From contig JACKOM010000016.1 in the NCBI GenBank assembly GCA_024234265.1, positions 1 through 48,033 of the forward strand: DNA of 48,033 bases, given 5' to 3'. Under the pieces are notes generated by a model, which was not told where the DNA came from, searched no databases, and saw only the letters and a program-made list of their open reading frames with translations. Below, piece by piece: positions 7,861 through 14,953 of the stretch (positions are counted from its first letter, which is position 1; each line of letters begins with the position of its first letter). The stretch comes from Oceanospirillaceae bacterium. Its GTDB lineage: Bacteria; Pseudomonadota; Gammaproteobacteria; Pseudomonadales; Oceanobacteraceae. The translations under genes were made by a program, and so were the position numbers.

Positions 7861-8469
7861 TTACTCCCTGAATTGGGCCAGTTGTGACTGGCTGGTATTG
7901 ATATGAAATTTAATGCGGTTGGATAAACCATCAATGTTTTCAGCCATGTGCAGCAAAAGGGGCTGAAACTCGCCCGTCTGGGTGGCCTCAAGGCGGAAGG
8001 TTACTGCTACCACATTACTGGCCTGCATAAAGTGGTGAATGCTGTCGAGCTGATCACGCAGGGTGCGCAGTTGGTGCAGCAAATCACTTTGCAGATCACC
8101 CATGGTATTCACGGCGCTGTCGAGGGTATTACGCAGGGCTTTTTGTTTGTGGTGTTCCACCCGTTTGGTGGTGGTATTCATGCGGTCAATGAAGGTTTGC
8201 ACCCGCCATTGCCGCACGGAATTTTGGGAAATGCCAATGGCACACTGGTTAATGGCCTTGGACAGGCCAATGGTTTTGTCGGCAAGTTCATCAAAGAAGT
8301 CGGAGATAACCTTCAGCCCCGCCGCTTTACTGCCTGCCCGCAGCACCATGGCCCGGGAGTTTTTTGCCGCCAGCGCCATCTGCCGGGCGATCACACTTGC
8401 CCTGAACAGATGGCCCGAGATGGTAGCCGCTGCTGCCGTCTGGGTTGCGATATGGCTGGACTGACGCAT
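7861..8469 (-). CDS. Soluble chemoreceptor-tip-like helical protein
   Basis: A 202-residue, nearly all-helical cytoplasmic protein without membrane segments. Residues 27-73 line up with the signalling hairpin of methyl-accepting chemotaxis proteins. The IARQMALAAKNSRAM segment corresponds to the canonical IAxQTNLLALNAxIEA, then LRAG, an I/V-rich turn and DELADKTIGLSKAI. The invariant E-A-A-R-A-G-E core has become MVLRAGSK, so it is a divergent tip. The rest is coiled coil. It sits between hemN (21 bases upstream) and the ODP gene (8 bases downstream), suggesting it relays an ODP-sensed signal to CheA/CheW or another partner. That role is inference. Confidence 0.7.
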   Translation of the reverse strand: MRQSSHIATQTAAAATISGHLFRASVIARQMALAAKNSRAMVLRAGSKAAGLKVISDFFDELADKTIGLSKAINQCAIGISQNSVRQWRVQTFIDRMNTTTKRVEHHKQKALRNTLDSAVNTMGDLQSDLLHQLRTLRDQLDSIHHFMQASNVVAVTFRLEATQTGEFQPLLLHMAENIDGLSNRIKFHINTSQSQLAQFRE

Positions 8470-8490
8470 GGGGTTGCCCCCTCTTCACAC

Positions 8491-9888
8491 CTAGATCACT
8501 TTACTATAGCGCACGCTGTGCTGGGGCTGGTTCAAATAGGCATCAAATTCCATACAAATATTGCGGATCAGCAAACGGCCCTTAGGTGTGACTTCAATTC
8601 CACGGTCCGTGACCAGCACCAGATCATCGGCCTGATATTTTTCCAGGCCTTTCAGGCCGGCGGCGAAATAGGTTTTGAAATCAATATCAAAGGCCTTTTC
8701 GATGCTCGCAAAATCCAGTTCGAAGTGGCAGATCAGCTGTTTAATGACGGCACGGCGCAGGTCATCGTCATCGGTCAGTGCTACACCGCGGTGGATGGGC
8801 AGTACACCGTTATCGATATCCGCCTGATACTTTTCGATATCAGCGTGGTTCTGGAAATAGGCGTCACCCACCTGGCTGATGCTGGAAACACCCACTGCCA
8901 CTAAGTCGCAATCTTCGTGGGTGGTATAACCCTGGAAGTTGCGGTGCAGCTTGCCGGCTTTTTGCGCGAGGGACAGGCTGTCATCGGGCTTGGCAAAGTG
9001 ATCCATGCCGATATAACAGTAACCCGCCTCGGTCAGCATGCGGATGCTGTCTTCCAGCATGCGCAGTTTTTCTTCGCCAGAGGGTAAATCTTCGGCGTTA
9101 ATGCGGCGCTGGGGCATGAAGCGCTCAGGCAGGTGCGCATAGTTGAAGACGGACAGGCGATCAGGATCCAGGGCGATAACCTGTTCAAGGGTCTGGCGGA
9201 ATGTCGCCTGACTCTGGAAAGGTAAGCCGTAGATCAGATCAATATTGATTGAACGGAAACCCAGGGCGCGGGCTTCATCCAGCACGGCTTTGGTCATGGC
9301 CAGAGGCTGCACCCGGTTGACGGCTTTTTGCACTTTTTCATCGAAATCCTGCACACCCAGGCTAACCCGGTTAAAACCGAGGGATTTTAAATGGGCTAGG
9401 GTAGTGGGCTGTACTTCGCGGGGATCGATCTCAATCGAATAATCCCGGTCGTCACTGTCGATCAGATGGAAGTGTTTACGCAGCTCACCCATCAGCTCGG
9501 TCATTTGCTCTTCGCTGATAAAGGTAGGTGTGCCACCGCCCCAGTGCAGTTGTTCAACCAAGCGGTCCTGGCGGTAATAAGGCGAGCGCATGGCGATTTC
9601 GCTGTAGAGGCGTTCCAGATAGGGCTGGGCTTTATCGCGGTTTTTGGTGATGACTTTATTGCAGGCGCAGTAATAACAAACATGAGCGCAAAACGGGATA
9701 TGTACGTATAACGATACGGGTGCCCCCGGCAGGTTTGCGGCATCACGGGCCTGGGCATAATGCTCAGCACCAAATCCCTGATGGAACTGCACGGCGGTTG
9801 GATAAGAGGTGTAACGGGGGCCAGACTTGTCGTAACGTTTAATCAGTTCGGTGTCCCACTGAATGTTTTGCGTCTGATTCGCTTGCAT
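8491..9888 (-). CDS. hemN: Oxygen-independent coproporphyrinogen III dehydrogenase
   Basis: Radical-SAM enzyme that decarboxylates coproporphyrinogen III to protoporphyrinogen IX in anaerobic or microaerobic heme synthesis. It has 465 residues, the normal HemN length. The iron-sulfur motif is C67-x3-C71-x2-C74 followed by C76 (CAHVCYYCAC). Other HemN blocks are YTSYPTAVQF, LHWGGGTPTF, SIEIDPREV, RVSLGVQDFD, IDLIYGLPFQ and GMDHFAKPDD. The C-terminal HemN domain is intact. It heads a minus-strand operon with the tip-like and ODP genes. I looked for an Anr/FNR box upstream and did not find a convincing one. Confidence 0.97.
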   Translation of the reverse strand: MQANQTQNIQWDTELIKRYDKSGPRYTSYPTAVQFHQGFGAEHYAQARDAANLPGAPVSLYVHIPFCAHVCYYCACNKVITKNRDKAQPYLERLYSEIAMRSPYYRQDRLVEQLHWGGGTPTFISEEQMTELMGELRKHFHLIDSDDRDYSIEIDPREVQPTTLAHLKSLGFNRVSLGVQDFDEKVQKAVNRVQPLAMTKAVLDEARALGFRSINIDLIYGLPFQSQATFRQTLEQVIALDPDRLSVFNYAHLPERFMPQRRINAEDLPSGEEKLRMLEDSIRMLTEAGYCYIGMDHFAKPDDSLSLAQKAGKLHRNFQGYTTHEDCDLVAVGVSSISQVGDAYFQNHADIEKYQADIDNGVLPIHRGVALTDDDDLRRAVIKQLICHFELDFASIEKAFDIDFKTYFAAGLKGLEKYQADDLVLVTDRGIEVTPKGRLLIRNICMEFDAYLNQPQHSVRYSKVI

Positions 9889-9976
9889 TTTATGCTACCT
9901 GAGTTTGCTTGCGGCAAGTCTAACAGCGCCTGTTTGATGCGGGTTGTTCTGGGTCAAGATTGGGTTCGGAGGGAAT

Positions 9977-10249
9977 ATGCCAGCGATACATGGATGGGTT
10001 TCCGGCAAGGTGCAGGGGGTATATTTCCGTGCCTCCACGGCCAAAAAGGCCAATGCACTGGGGCTTAAAGGTTGGGTACGCAACCTGGAGGATGGTCGGG
10101 TGGAATTTTTTGCCCAGGGGCAGGAAGAGGCCCTGAGCGTGCTTGAAACCTGGTGTAAACGCGGCCCGGTACTGGCAAAAGTGAAGGCGTTGGATATCAT
10201 CAGTGAGCCAGAAAATCCGGTGCTGACGGTTTTTGACGTGATTAAATAA
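9977..10249 (+). CDS. Acylphosphatase
   Basis: A 90-residue enzyme that hydrolyses carboxyl-phosphate bonds such as acetyl phosphate or carbamoyl phosphate. Both family signatures are present: GKVQGVYFRAST (catalytic Arg in the phosphate loop) and GWVRNLEDGRVE (catalytic Asn). The start is ATG 9977, preceded by GGAGGG at about 9968-9973; the frame is open upstream but longer starts lack a ribosome site. The gene is divergent from hemN. Acetyl phosphate made by Pta/AckA would be one possible substrate. Confidence 0.95.
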   Translation: MPAIHGWVSGKVQGVYFRASTAKKANALGLKGWVRNLEDGRVEFFAQGQEEALSVLETWCKRGPVLAKVKALDIISEPENPVLTVFDVIK

Positions 10250-10318
10250 TCAGTATTTTTCGTGCCGCAGTCCTGCTAGCATTGGGCCGTTTTGGTCAAA
10301 ACAGAATAACAATAAAAA

Positions 10319-10687
10319 ATGAAAAAACTCGCCTTATTATCCGTGTTGTTTTTGGTTGCGTGTACACACCTGGCGCCTAATCAGCGTCTGGGCAACGATC
10401 TCAATTATTTAAGCCTGCGTGACAAACGTGATGCAGAGCGTCAGGTGCAAATGGTGCAGCCTGGGGTTGGCCGTGTGGTTGGCCAGGTTTCCAGTGAGCG
10501 CTGCCATGGCAGCCTGTTCGAAGATGCGCCGGAAGAAAAAACCCTGATTATGGATCTCAAAGCCGAGGCTTACCGCCTGGGTGCCAATGGTCTGCGTGAT
10601 GTGCACATCGAAAAAGCGTCTGCCCTCGGGCAGGGCTGCTGGCACATTCTCAAGGCCAGCGCCAATATGGTAGCAACCGGCGAGTAA
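10319..10687 (+). CDS. Small envelope lipoprotein
   Basis: A 122-residue lipoprotein. The leader MKKLALLSVLFLVAC has a good lipobox (LVAC, modified Cys 15), followed by THLAP, which lacks Asp at +2, so sorting to the outer membrane is expected. The mature part contains two cysteines (SERCHG and GQGCWHI) that could form a disulfide. The pattern AYRLGANGLRDVHIEK resembles the YbjQ/RcsF-like alpha/beta fold, where 'LGANA.V.V' is common. That resemblance is weak, so no stress-sensor function is assigned. Confidence 0.78.
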   Translation: MKKLALLSVLFLVACTHLAPNQRLGNDLNYLSLRDKRDAERQVQMVQPGVGRVVGQVSSERCHGSLFEDAPEEKTLIMDLKAEAYRLGANGLRDVHIEKASALGQGCWHILKASANMVATGE

Positions 10688-10700
10688 TCCCATCTGCCTG

Positions 10701-10719
10701 AAAGCGGGGTGGCTTTTTT
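10701..10719 (+). terminator. Short terminator candidate after the lipoprotein gene
   Basis: AAAGC-GGGGTG-GCTTTTTT is a five-base-pair stem with a T run, 13 bases past the stop. It is a weak but correctly placed candidate, just before the MITE-like element. Confidence 0.35.
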
Positions 10720-10730
10720 ACGCAACCCCC

Positions 10731-10762
10731 AGGGCCTGTTAATACTCATTAAACGGCCTGTT
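10731..10762 (+). repeat. Left terminal inverted repeat of the MITE-like element
   Basis: Begins AGGGCCTGTTAATACT and continues with a second CGGCCTGTT block. It pairs with the inverted copy at 10963-10995, which reads AGGGCCTGTTAACACT and then CGGGCCTGCT on the minus strand. Confidence 0.7.
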
Positions 10763-10962
10763 ATTGGCTAAAAACCCCTCAGGCAAGGCGCTGAGAGTGT
10801 GGCCTAACGGGTTAAGCAAACGAACAGCAACGCAGAATGAGGGTTTTTTAGCCATAACCCAACGGGCTGAGGCTCGTTTTCCCCCCAACGGCGTCGCTCG
10901 TTATTTATTTAGCCCGCTATATTTCATAACTCCCTTCTTGTTCTGAGAAAAACGTTCTCTCA

Positions 10963-10995
10963 GCAGGCCCGATTTATTTAGTGTTAACAGGCCCT
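10963..10995 (-). repeat. Right terminal inverted repeat of the MITE-like element
   Basis: On the minus strand this reads AGGGCCTGTTAACACT, an AT-rich step, then CGGGCCTGCT, matching the left end over about 32 positions with a few mismatches and gaps. Confidence 0.7.
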
Positions 10996-11049
10996 AGCTA
11001 ATCCCACCTGTTTTTCTATAATGTGCGCCACTCTGGTTTGAGGTGCCCT

Positions 11050-11541
11050 ATGGAAAAAATGATCGAAAAACTCATGTATAACGCCCGTTGGATTCTGGCT
11101 CCGATTTATGTTGGTCTGAGCCTTGCGCTGGTGATGCTGGGTCTGAAGTTTTTTGAAGAAATTTTCCACACCCTGCCCATTTTATTCGAGATTAAAGAAG
11201 CCGAGCTGGTGCTGGTGATTCTGTCGCTGATCGATATGGCGCTGGTGGGTGGCCTGATTGTGATGGTGATGATCAGCAGCTACGAAAACTTCGTATCCCA
11301 GCTGGATATTGATGAAGGTACGGAAAAATTAGGTTGGTTAGGCAAGGTGGATTCTTCCACCCTCAAATCTAAAGTAGCTGCGTCTATCGTTGCTATTTCT
11401 TCTATTCATCTGCTGAAAATTTTCATGAATGCCGAGCAAATTGCTGATGGCAAACTCATGTGGTACGTGATTATTCACCTGACGTTTGTATTGTCTGCCT
11501 TCCTGATGGGGTATCTGGATAAATTAACCCGCCATCACTGA
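11050..11541 (+). CDS. YqhA/UPF0114 family membrane protein
   Basis: A 163-residue inner membrane protein of the UPF0114 (TIGR00645, YqhA) family; its biochemical function is not known. The start is ATG 11050 with GAGGTG just upstream. Segments seen are NARWILAPIYVGLSLALVML, then LVLVILSLIDMALVGGLIVMVMISSYENFVS (the most conserved block), DSSTLKSKVAASIVAISSIHLLKIF, and a last helix WYVIIHLTFVLSAFLMGYLDKL. That gives three or four helices, as expected. It stands alone just downstream of the MITE-like element, so its promoter region abuts or lies inside that element. Confidence 0.9.
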   Translation: MEKMIEKLMYNARWILAPIYVGLSLALVMLGLKFFEEIFHTLPILFEIKEAELVLVILSLIDMALVGGLIVMVMISSYENFVSQLDIDEGTEKLGWLGKVDSSTLKSKVAASIVAISSIHLLKIFMNAEQIADGKLMWYVIIHLTFVLSAFLMGYLDKLTRHH

Positions 11542-11549
11542 TTGAAATT

Positions 11550-11596
11550 CCCCGGGTATAACACTGTAGTTTGTTAACAGTTGTTGTAACCCGGGG
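11550..11596. terminator. Imperfect hairpin between convergent yqhA-like and flhB-like genes
   Basis: CCCCGGGT (11550-11557) pairs with ACCCGGGG (11589-11596), and the inner bases pair partially (ATAACA.CTGT with ACAG.TGTTGT). A T run follows on the plus strand. The right arm lies inside the end of the FlhB-like gene. Probably a bidirectional terminator, but the loop is long. Confidence 0.35.
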
Positions 11597-11843
11597 GTGT
11601 TTTACCCTGTATGTAAAACGCAAACGCCAGAATTTCCGCAATTAAACGGTAAAGTTCAGGCGGAATTTCCTGCCCTAAACCCAGTTCACTTAATTCATTT
11701 AATAACGCCGGATTTTCATACAGCGGAATGCCCGCTGCAATCGCGGCATCTATCAGAGCCTGTGCCGCTTCACCTTGCTGTTTTGCACTTAATACCGGCG
11801 CGTTTTCACCGTCATAAAATAACGCAATCGCTTTGTCTCTCAT
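11574..11843 (-). CDS. FlhB C-terminal-domain-like protein
   Basis: An 89-residue protein equivalent to only the cytoplasmic tail of FlhB/YscU, the export-apparatus specificity switch. It has the block IPLYENPALLNEL, then GQEIPPELYRLIAEILAFAF, both typical of that domain. The membrane part and the autocleaving NPTH motif are absent; the sequence starts just after where NPTH would be (MRDKAIALFYDGENAP). Its ATG overlaps the end of the FliK-like gene by 4 bases, so the two are coupled. FliK and FlhB are interacting partners in hook-length control, which makes the pairing meaningful. Confidence 0.88.
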   Translation of the reverse strand: MRDKAIALFYDGENAPVLSAKQQGEAAQALIDAAIAAGIPLYENPALLNELSELGLGQEIPPELYRLIAEILAFAFYIQGKTPPGYNNC

Positions 11844-13537
11844 GTGTGAATGTCCACCTGATATTGCTGAATCTGGCGTTTTAACGGTGGTGGATTACCC
11901 AGGCGGGTATCGAGTTGCTGGCAGGTAAAACCAGCTTTAAGCAATTTGGCGCGCAGGGTGGGCAGTTTTTCGCGCAACTGATGTAAATGGCTCTGCTGTT
12001 CTGCCCAGCAATGCAAATTCACCTGCATGCTGTGCATATTTAGTTCAATCGCAAAAGGGAAGGGCTCAGCCTGGGCAAAACGCAAAATCATATGCCAGGC
12101 GCGCAGCATTTGTTTGCTGCCGGCTTTTGGGCTGGATTTTTCCTGCAGTTCGACTTGCACAAAACGCAGTTGTTGTTGCTCCAGATAGGGAAGCTGGAGG
12201 TTGAGGTCCAGCTGGGGGCTGACGCTTTGCTGTTGGCGGTTGCTTATCTGATCCTGCTGGATGCGCCCAAGGCCCTGGCTGACCTGTAATAACAACTTCA
12301 CTAATGCATCCTGCTTGGCATCGTCAGCCTCGGGGGTATTTTCAAGCATGCCCAGCAATACCGGCTGCCAGCTGATATTGCGTGGCCAAATCTGCAGGTT
12401 TTGTAGATCTTGTTGATGGGCTGTTTTGAAGCTATCCGCCAGCCAGGGGCGGGTGCTGTCCCCTTTGGCAAGCAGGTGCTGATTTAATTGTGCCTGCAGA
12501 TGATGCTGCACCTGTATTAACCAGCCTTTCACATCCTGCTGCAGTTGTGGGGCAAGGCTCCCCTGATCAGTGACTAGGGGAATGCTGAGAGTAGCCCCCG
12601 CGATCGGTTGGCTGGCCGTGATATTCGTTCCTGCTTGTAATATCCCTGGGCTGATTTGGGGCGCAGAGCCTGCTACTGGTGGGGTTATTGGGCTTGTCTG
12701 GGCAGCTGGCAAGTTGGCAGACGTCGTAAATTCTTTTGGCGGGGGCGGCGTTTTGCCCTGCAGTGCACTGTCGAGCCAGTTGCCCATGGTTTTCACACCA
12801 CCCTGAAACTTTCCCCAGAGCTGGTTGATATCGGTTTTATTTTGCTGCGCTGTTGCTGGGCTATTGGTTGTTGTTTGTGTATTGGCCATGGCCTGTGCAA
12901 GCTTTAACAGGTCTGTATTGCTTATGGGTGTTTGGGCAACGGATGTTGCGGTGGGCGCAGCAGCTGGCTTATTTGCCGCATTGATCGGGCTATTTGTGGT
13001 TGTGCTGGCCTCAGGCAGCGTTTGGCCGTTAACCAGTTGCTGTAGTTTTTGTTCAAACCACTGACCGCTGTCAGCGATGGCGCTTTGCACAAGTTGCGGC
13101 GTGATAGTCTGCCCGGCGCGCAGCACATTGTCCGGTGGGCTGATGGGCAATTTGCCGATATCGAGTTGTACCGGGGGCAGGATGGTTTTGATCAGGCTGC
13201 TCAGGTTGAGCTGTGGCAGGGGGCGGGCCTGTAACTGGCCATTGCTGGTCTGGCTTAATTCCACTACCTGGCCTTCAGGTAAGGGGGTTTGGCTGAAGGT
13301 GATTAATTTTTGCTGGGCCAATCCCAGTTGCACCCTGTACACCGGCAGGCTCATTTGCGGCAGTGCCTGGCGCAGCTGATCCGCCAGTTTGGCGGGCAGT
13401 TCCATGAGGGCTTCGGAGAACACAACCCTGGCCATAATTGGCTTTTCAATCAAGACGTTAGGGGGAGTTTGACCTGTGGCAACGTCTTTTATGGGGGAGC
13501 CGATAGACTCTGTCCCTGAATTGATACCTATGCCCAT
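11840..13537 (-). CDS. FliK-like hook-length control protein
   Basis: A 565-residue protein with a low-complexity Q/P/T/A-rich middle and a conserved C-terminal globular domain (VQVELQEKSSPKAG, FPFAIELNMHSMQVNLHCWAEQ), the FliK_C arrangement in which the C-terminus contacts FlhB. The start is taken at ATG 13537, following GGAAAAAGG. The frame is open to 13609, but that start would place the ccm promoter and hairpin inside the gene. It overlaps the FlhB-tail-like gene by 4 bases. No other flagellar genes are in the window, so this may be a second, non-canonical FliK/FlhB pair. Confidence 0.78.
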   Translation of the reverse strand: MGIGINSGTESIGSPIKDVATGQTPPNVLIEKPIMARVVFSEALMELPAKLADQLRQALPQMSLPVYRVQLGLAQQKLITFSQTPLPEGQVVELSQTSNGQLQARPLPQLNLSSLIKTILPPVQLDIGKLPISPPDNVLRAGQTITPQLVQSAIADSGQWFEQKLQQLVNGQTLPEASTTTNSPINAANKPAAAPTATSVAQTPISNTDLLKLAQAMANTQTTTNSPATAQQNKTDINQLWGKFQGGVKTMGNWLDSALQGKTPPPPKEFTTSANLPAAQTSPITPPVAGSAPQISPGILQAGTNITASQPIAGATLSIPLVTDQGSLAPQLQQDVKGWLIQVQHHLQAQLNQHLLAKGDSTRPWLADSFKTAHQQDLQNLQIWPRNISWQPVLLGMLENTPEADDAKQDALVKLLLQVSQGLGRIQQDQISNRQQQSVSPQLDLNLQLPYLEQQQLRFVQVELQEKSSPKAGSKQMLRAWHMILRFAQAEPFPFAIELNMHSMQVNLHCWAEQQSHLHQLREKLPTLRAKLLKAGFTCQQLDTRLGNPPPLKRQIQQYQVDIHT

Positions 13538-13552
13538 GCCTTTTTCCGGGTT

Positions 13553-13577
13553 AAAGCTGACCGTATCAGTCAGCTTT
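13553..13577. promoter_or_regulatory. Nine-bp inverted repeat between fliK-like and ccmA
   Basis: AAAGCTGAC (13553-13561) - CGTATCA - GTCAGCTTT (13569-13577) is a perfect stem. It overlaps the -35 and spacer region of the predicted ccm promoter, so an operator or an attenuating hairpin is possible. It is followed by only a short T run, which argues against a plain terminator. Confidence 0.5.
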
Positions 13578-13586
13578 GTATATAAT
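13557..13586 (+). promoter_or_regulatory. Sigma-70-like promoter for the ccm operon
   Basis: A perfect -10 TATAAT at 13581-13586, with CTGACC as a moderate -35 at 13557-13562 (18-base spacing). Transcription would start about 13593, about 50 bases before the ccmA start at 13643. The promoter spacer overlaps the inverted repeat at 13553-13577. Confidence 0.55.
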
Positions 13587-13642
13587 GCCGCGCCTGATGT
13601 ATGAAGCACCGTTCCCCCATTAGCCTAGTTGAGGAGGCAAGG

Positions 13643-14275
13643 TTGTCACAGTCTGCCTGGATTGAAGCCCGCAACCTGCGCTGTGAGCGTGACGATCGTT
13701 GTTTGTTTCACAATCTGTCTTTTACCCTCAATAGCGGTGAAATCCTGCAGGTTGCCGGCCCTAATGGTGCCGGTAAAAGCACCCTGTTACGCATCCTGAT
13801 CGGGTTATCGGCGGGATATGAAGGTGGCTTGAGCTGGATGGGGCAGGATATGCGTGCGGGGCGTTATGATTTTCTCGCCAATACCCTTTATTTAGGCCAT
13901 CAGCCTGGTGTTAAAGGGGCCATGACCCCGGAAGAAAATCTGATCTGGTGGCAATCGCGTTTTTCTAAGGCCGAACGTAATTCCGTCTATGCAGCCCTTG
14001 AGCAAGTGGGCCTGCGGGGTTATGAAGACATTCCCAGTTACCATTTATCGGCGGGGCAGCAGCGCCGTGTGGCCTTGGCCCGTTTGTATCTGCAGCCGCC
14101 CAAACTCTGGATTCTGGACGAGCCTTTTACCGCGATCGATAAAGCCGGTGTGACCCGTCTCGAGCAAACCATAGTGGAGCATGCCCAGCGCGGCGGCGCT
14201 GTGATCCTTACCACCCACCATGAATTACCGCAAAGCGTGCCGGTGCGTACCCTGACCCTGGGGGGCGCGCAATGA
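13643..14275 (+). CDS. ccmA: Heme exporter ATP-binding protein CcmA
   Basis: ATPase of the CcmABCD complex that releases holo-CcmE during cytochrome c maturation. The start is TTG 13643, because GAGGAGG lies 5 bases upstream; the ATG at 13601 has no ribosome site and would add a non-conserved tail. This gives 210 residues, the normal CcmA length. Motifs are Walker A GPNGAGKST, signature LSAGQQRR, Walker B LWILDEPF and the switch His in LTTHH. It overlaps ccmB by ATGA. Confidence 0.96.
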   Translation: MSQSAWIEARNLRCERDDRCLFHNLSFTLNSGEILQVAGPNGAGKSTLLRILIGLSAGYEGGLSWMGQDMRAGRYDFLANTLYLGHQPGVKGAMTPEENLIWWQSRFSKAERNSVYAALEQVGLRGYEDIPSYHLSAGQQRRVALARLYLQPPKLWILDEPFTAIDKAGVTRLEQTIVEHAQRGGAVILTTHHELPQSVPVRTLTLGGAQ

Positions 14276-14952
14276 TCAGCTTAAGCGCCGCCATGCTGGC
14301 AACCTTCCGCCGTGATTTGCTGCTTGCGTACCGCGCCAAGGGCGAGTTGTTAAACCCGTTAATGTTTTTCCTGATTGTCAGCAGTTTATTCCCGCTGGCG
14401 GTCAGCCCCGATCCCGAATTTCTGGGCAGCATTGCGCCCGGTATTATTTGGGTAGGTGCCCTGCTCGCCACCCTGTTATCCCTCGATTTATTGTTCAAGG
14501 CGGACCACGACGATGGCACCCTGGAGCAGTTTTTACTTATGCCACAACCGCTGGTATTTCTGGTGTTGTCGAAAATTCTGGCCCATTGGTGCATCGCAGG
14601 TTTACCCCTGGTTATAGTGGCGCCTCTGTTGGGGGTTATGCTTGGTCTGCCGGAAAACGCGTATTTTGCCCTGATGATGTCCCTGTTATTGGGCACGCCG
14701 ATTCTCAGCTTGCTGGGGGCCATTGGTGCCGGCCTCACGGTGGGGCTGAAAAAAGGTGGTATGTTGCTGCCGTTATTGATTTTACCCCTGTATATTCCGG
14801 TGCTGATTTTTGGTGCCAGTGCGGTGCAGTCCGCGGGGCAGGGCATGGCCATCAATGGTCATATTGCATTTTTAGGCGCGTATTTATTTTTTACTCTGGC
14901 TGTTTGCCCGTTAGCGACGGTGGCGGCCCTGAAACTCAGTGTGGCGAGATAA
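14272..14952 (+). CDS. ccmB: Heme exporter membrane protein CcmB
   Basis: Integral membrane partner of CcmA; 226 residues with about six hydrophobic helices. It begins with the conserved RRDLLLAYRAKGELLNPLMFF and contains the FKADHDDGTLEQ loop typical of CcmB. The start ATG overlaps the ccmA stop (ATGA), so the two are coupled. The ccmC start follows one base past its stop. Confidence 0.96.
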   Translation: MISLSAAMLATFRRDLLLAYRAKGELLNPLMFFLIVSSLFPLAVSPDPEFLGSIAPGIIWVGALLATLLSLDLLFKADHDDGTLEQFLLMPQPLVFLVLSKILAHWCIAGLPLVIVAPLLGVMLGLPENAYFALMMSLLLGTPILSLLGAIGAGLTVGLKKGGMLLPLLILPLYIPVLIFGASAVQSAGQGMAINGHIAFLGAYLFFTLAVCPLATVAALKLSVAR

Positions 14953-14953
14953 T

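Larger units (their letters stand above)
10731..10995. mobile_element. MITE-like element with ~32-bp imperfect terminal inverted repeats
   Basis: This fills most of the 362-base gene-free stretch 10688-11049. The outer ends are AGGGCCTGTTAATACT (10731-10746) and AGTGTTAACAGGCCCT (10980-10995), inverted with one mismatch. The similarity continues inward for about 32 bases with small gaps. Inside is a second inverted pair, GGCTAAAAACCCCTCA (10766-10781) and TGAGGGTTTTTTAGCC (10838-10853), plus a CTGAGA/TCTCAG hairpin near the right end. No convincing transposase ORF fits in 265 bases, so it would be a non-autonomous element. No clear target duplication was seen. Family unknown. Confidence 0.72.

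Noticed and set aside
7948..8904. A 318-codon open frame on the plus strand
   Set aside because: It lies antisense to the tip-like and hemN genes, which have clear family motifs; the frame is a codon-bias shadow and has no ribosome site or recognisable product.
9889..9976. Anr/FNR box upstream of hemN
   Set aside because: A TTGAT half-site and a GTCAA half-site are present but about 14 bases apart instead of 4, so they do not form a proper site.
10764..10946. 60-codon open frame inside the MITE-like element
   Set aside because: No ribosome site or recognisable domain; the composition follows the inverted repeats.
13601..13642. Longer ccmA start at ATG 13601
   Set aside because: No ribosome site; TTG 13643 has GAGGAGG at ideal spacing and gives the family length.
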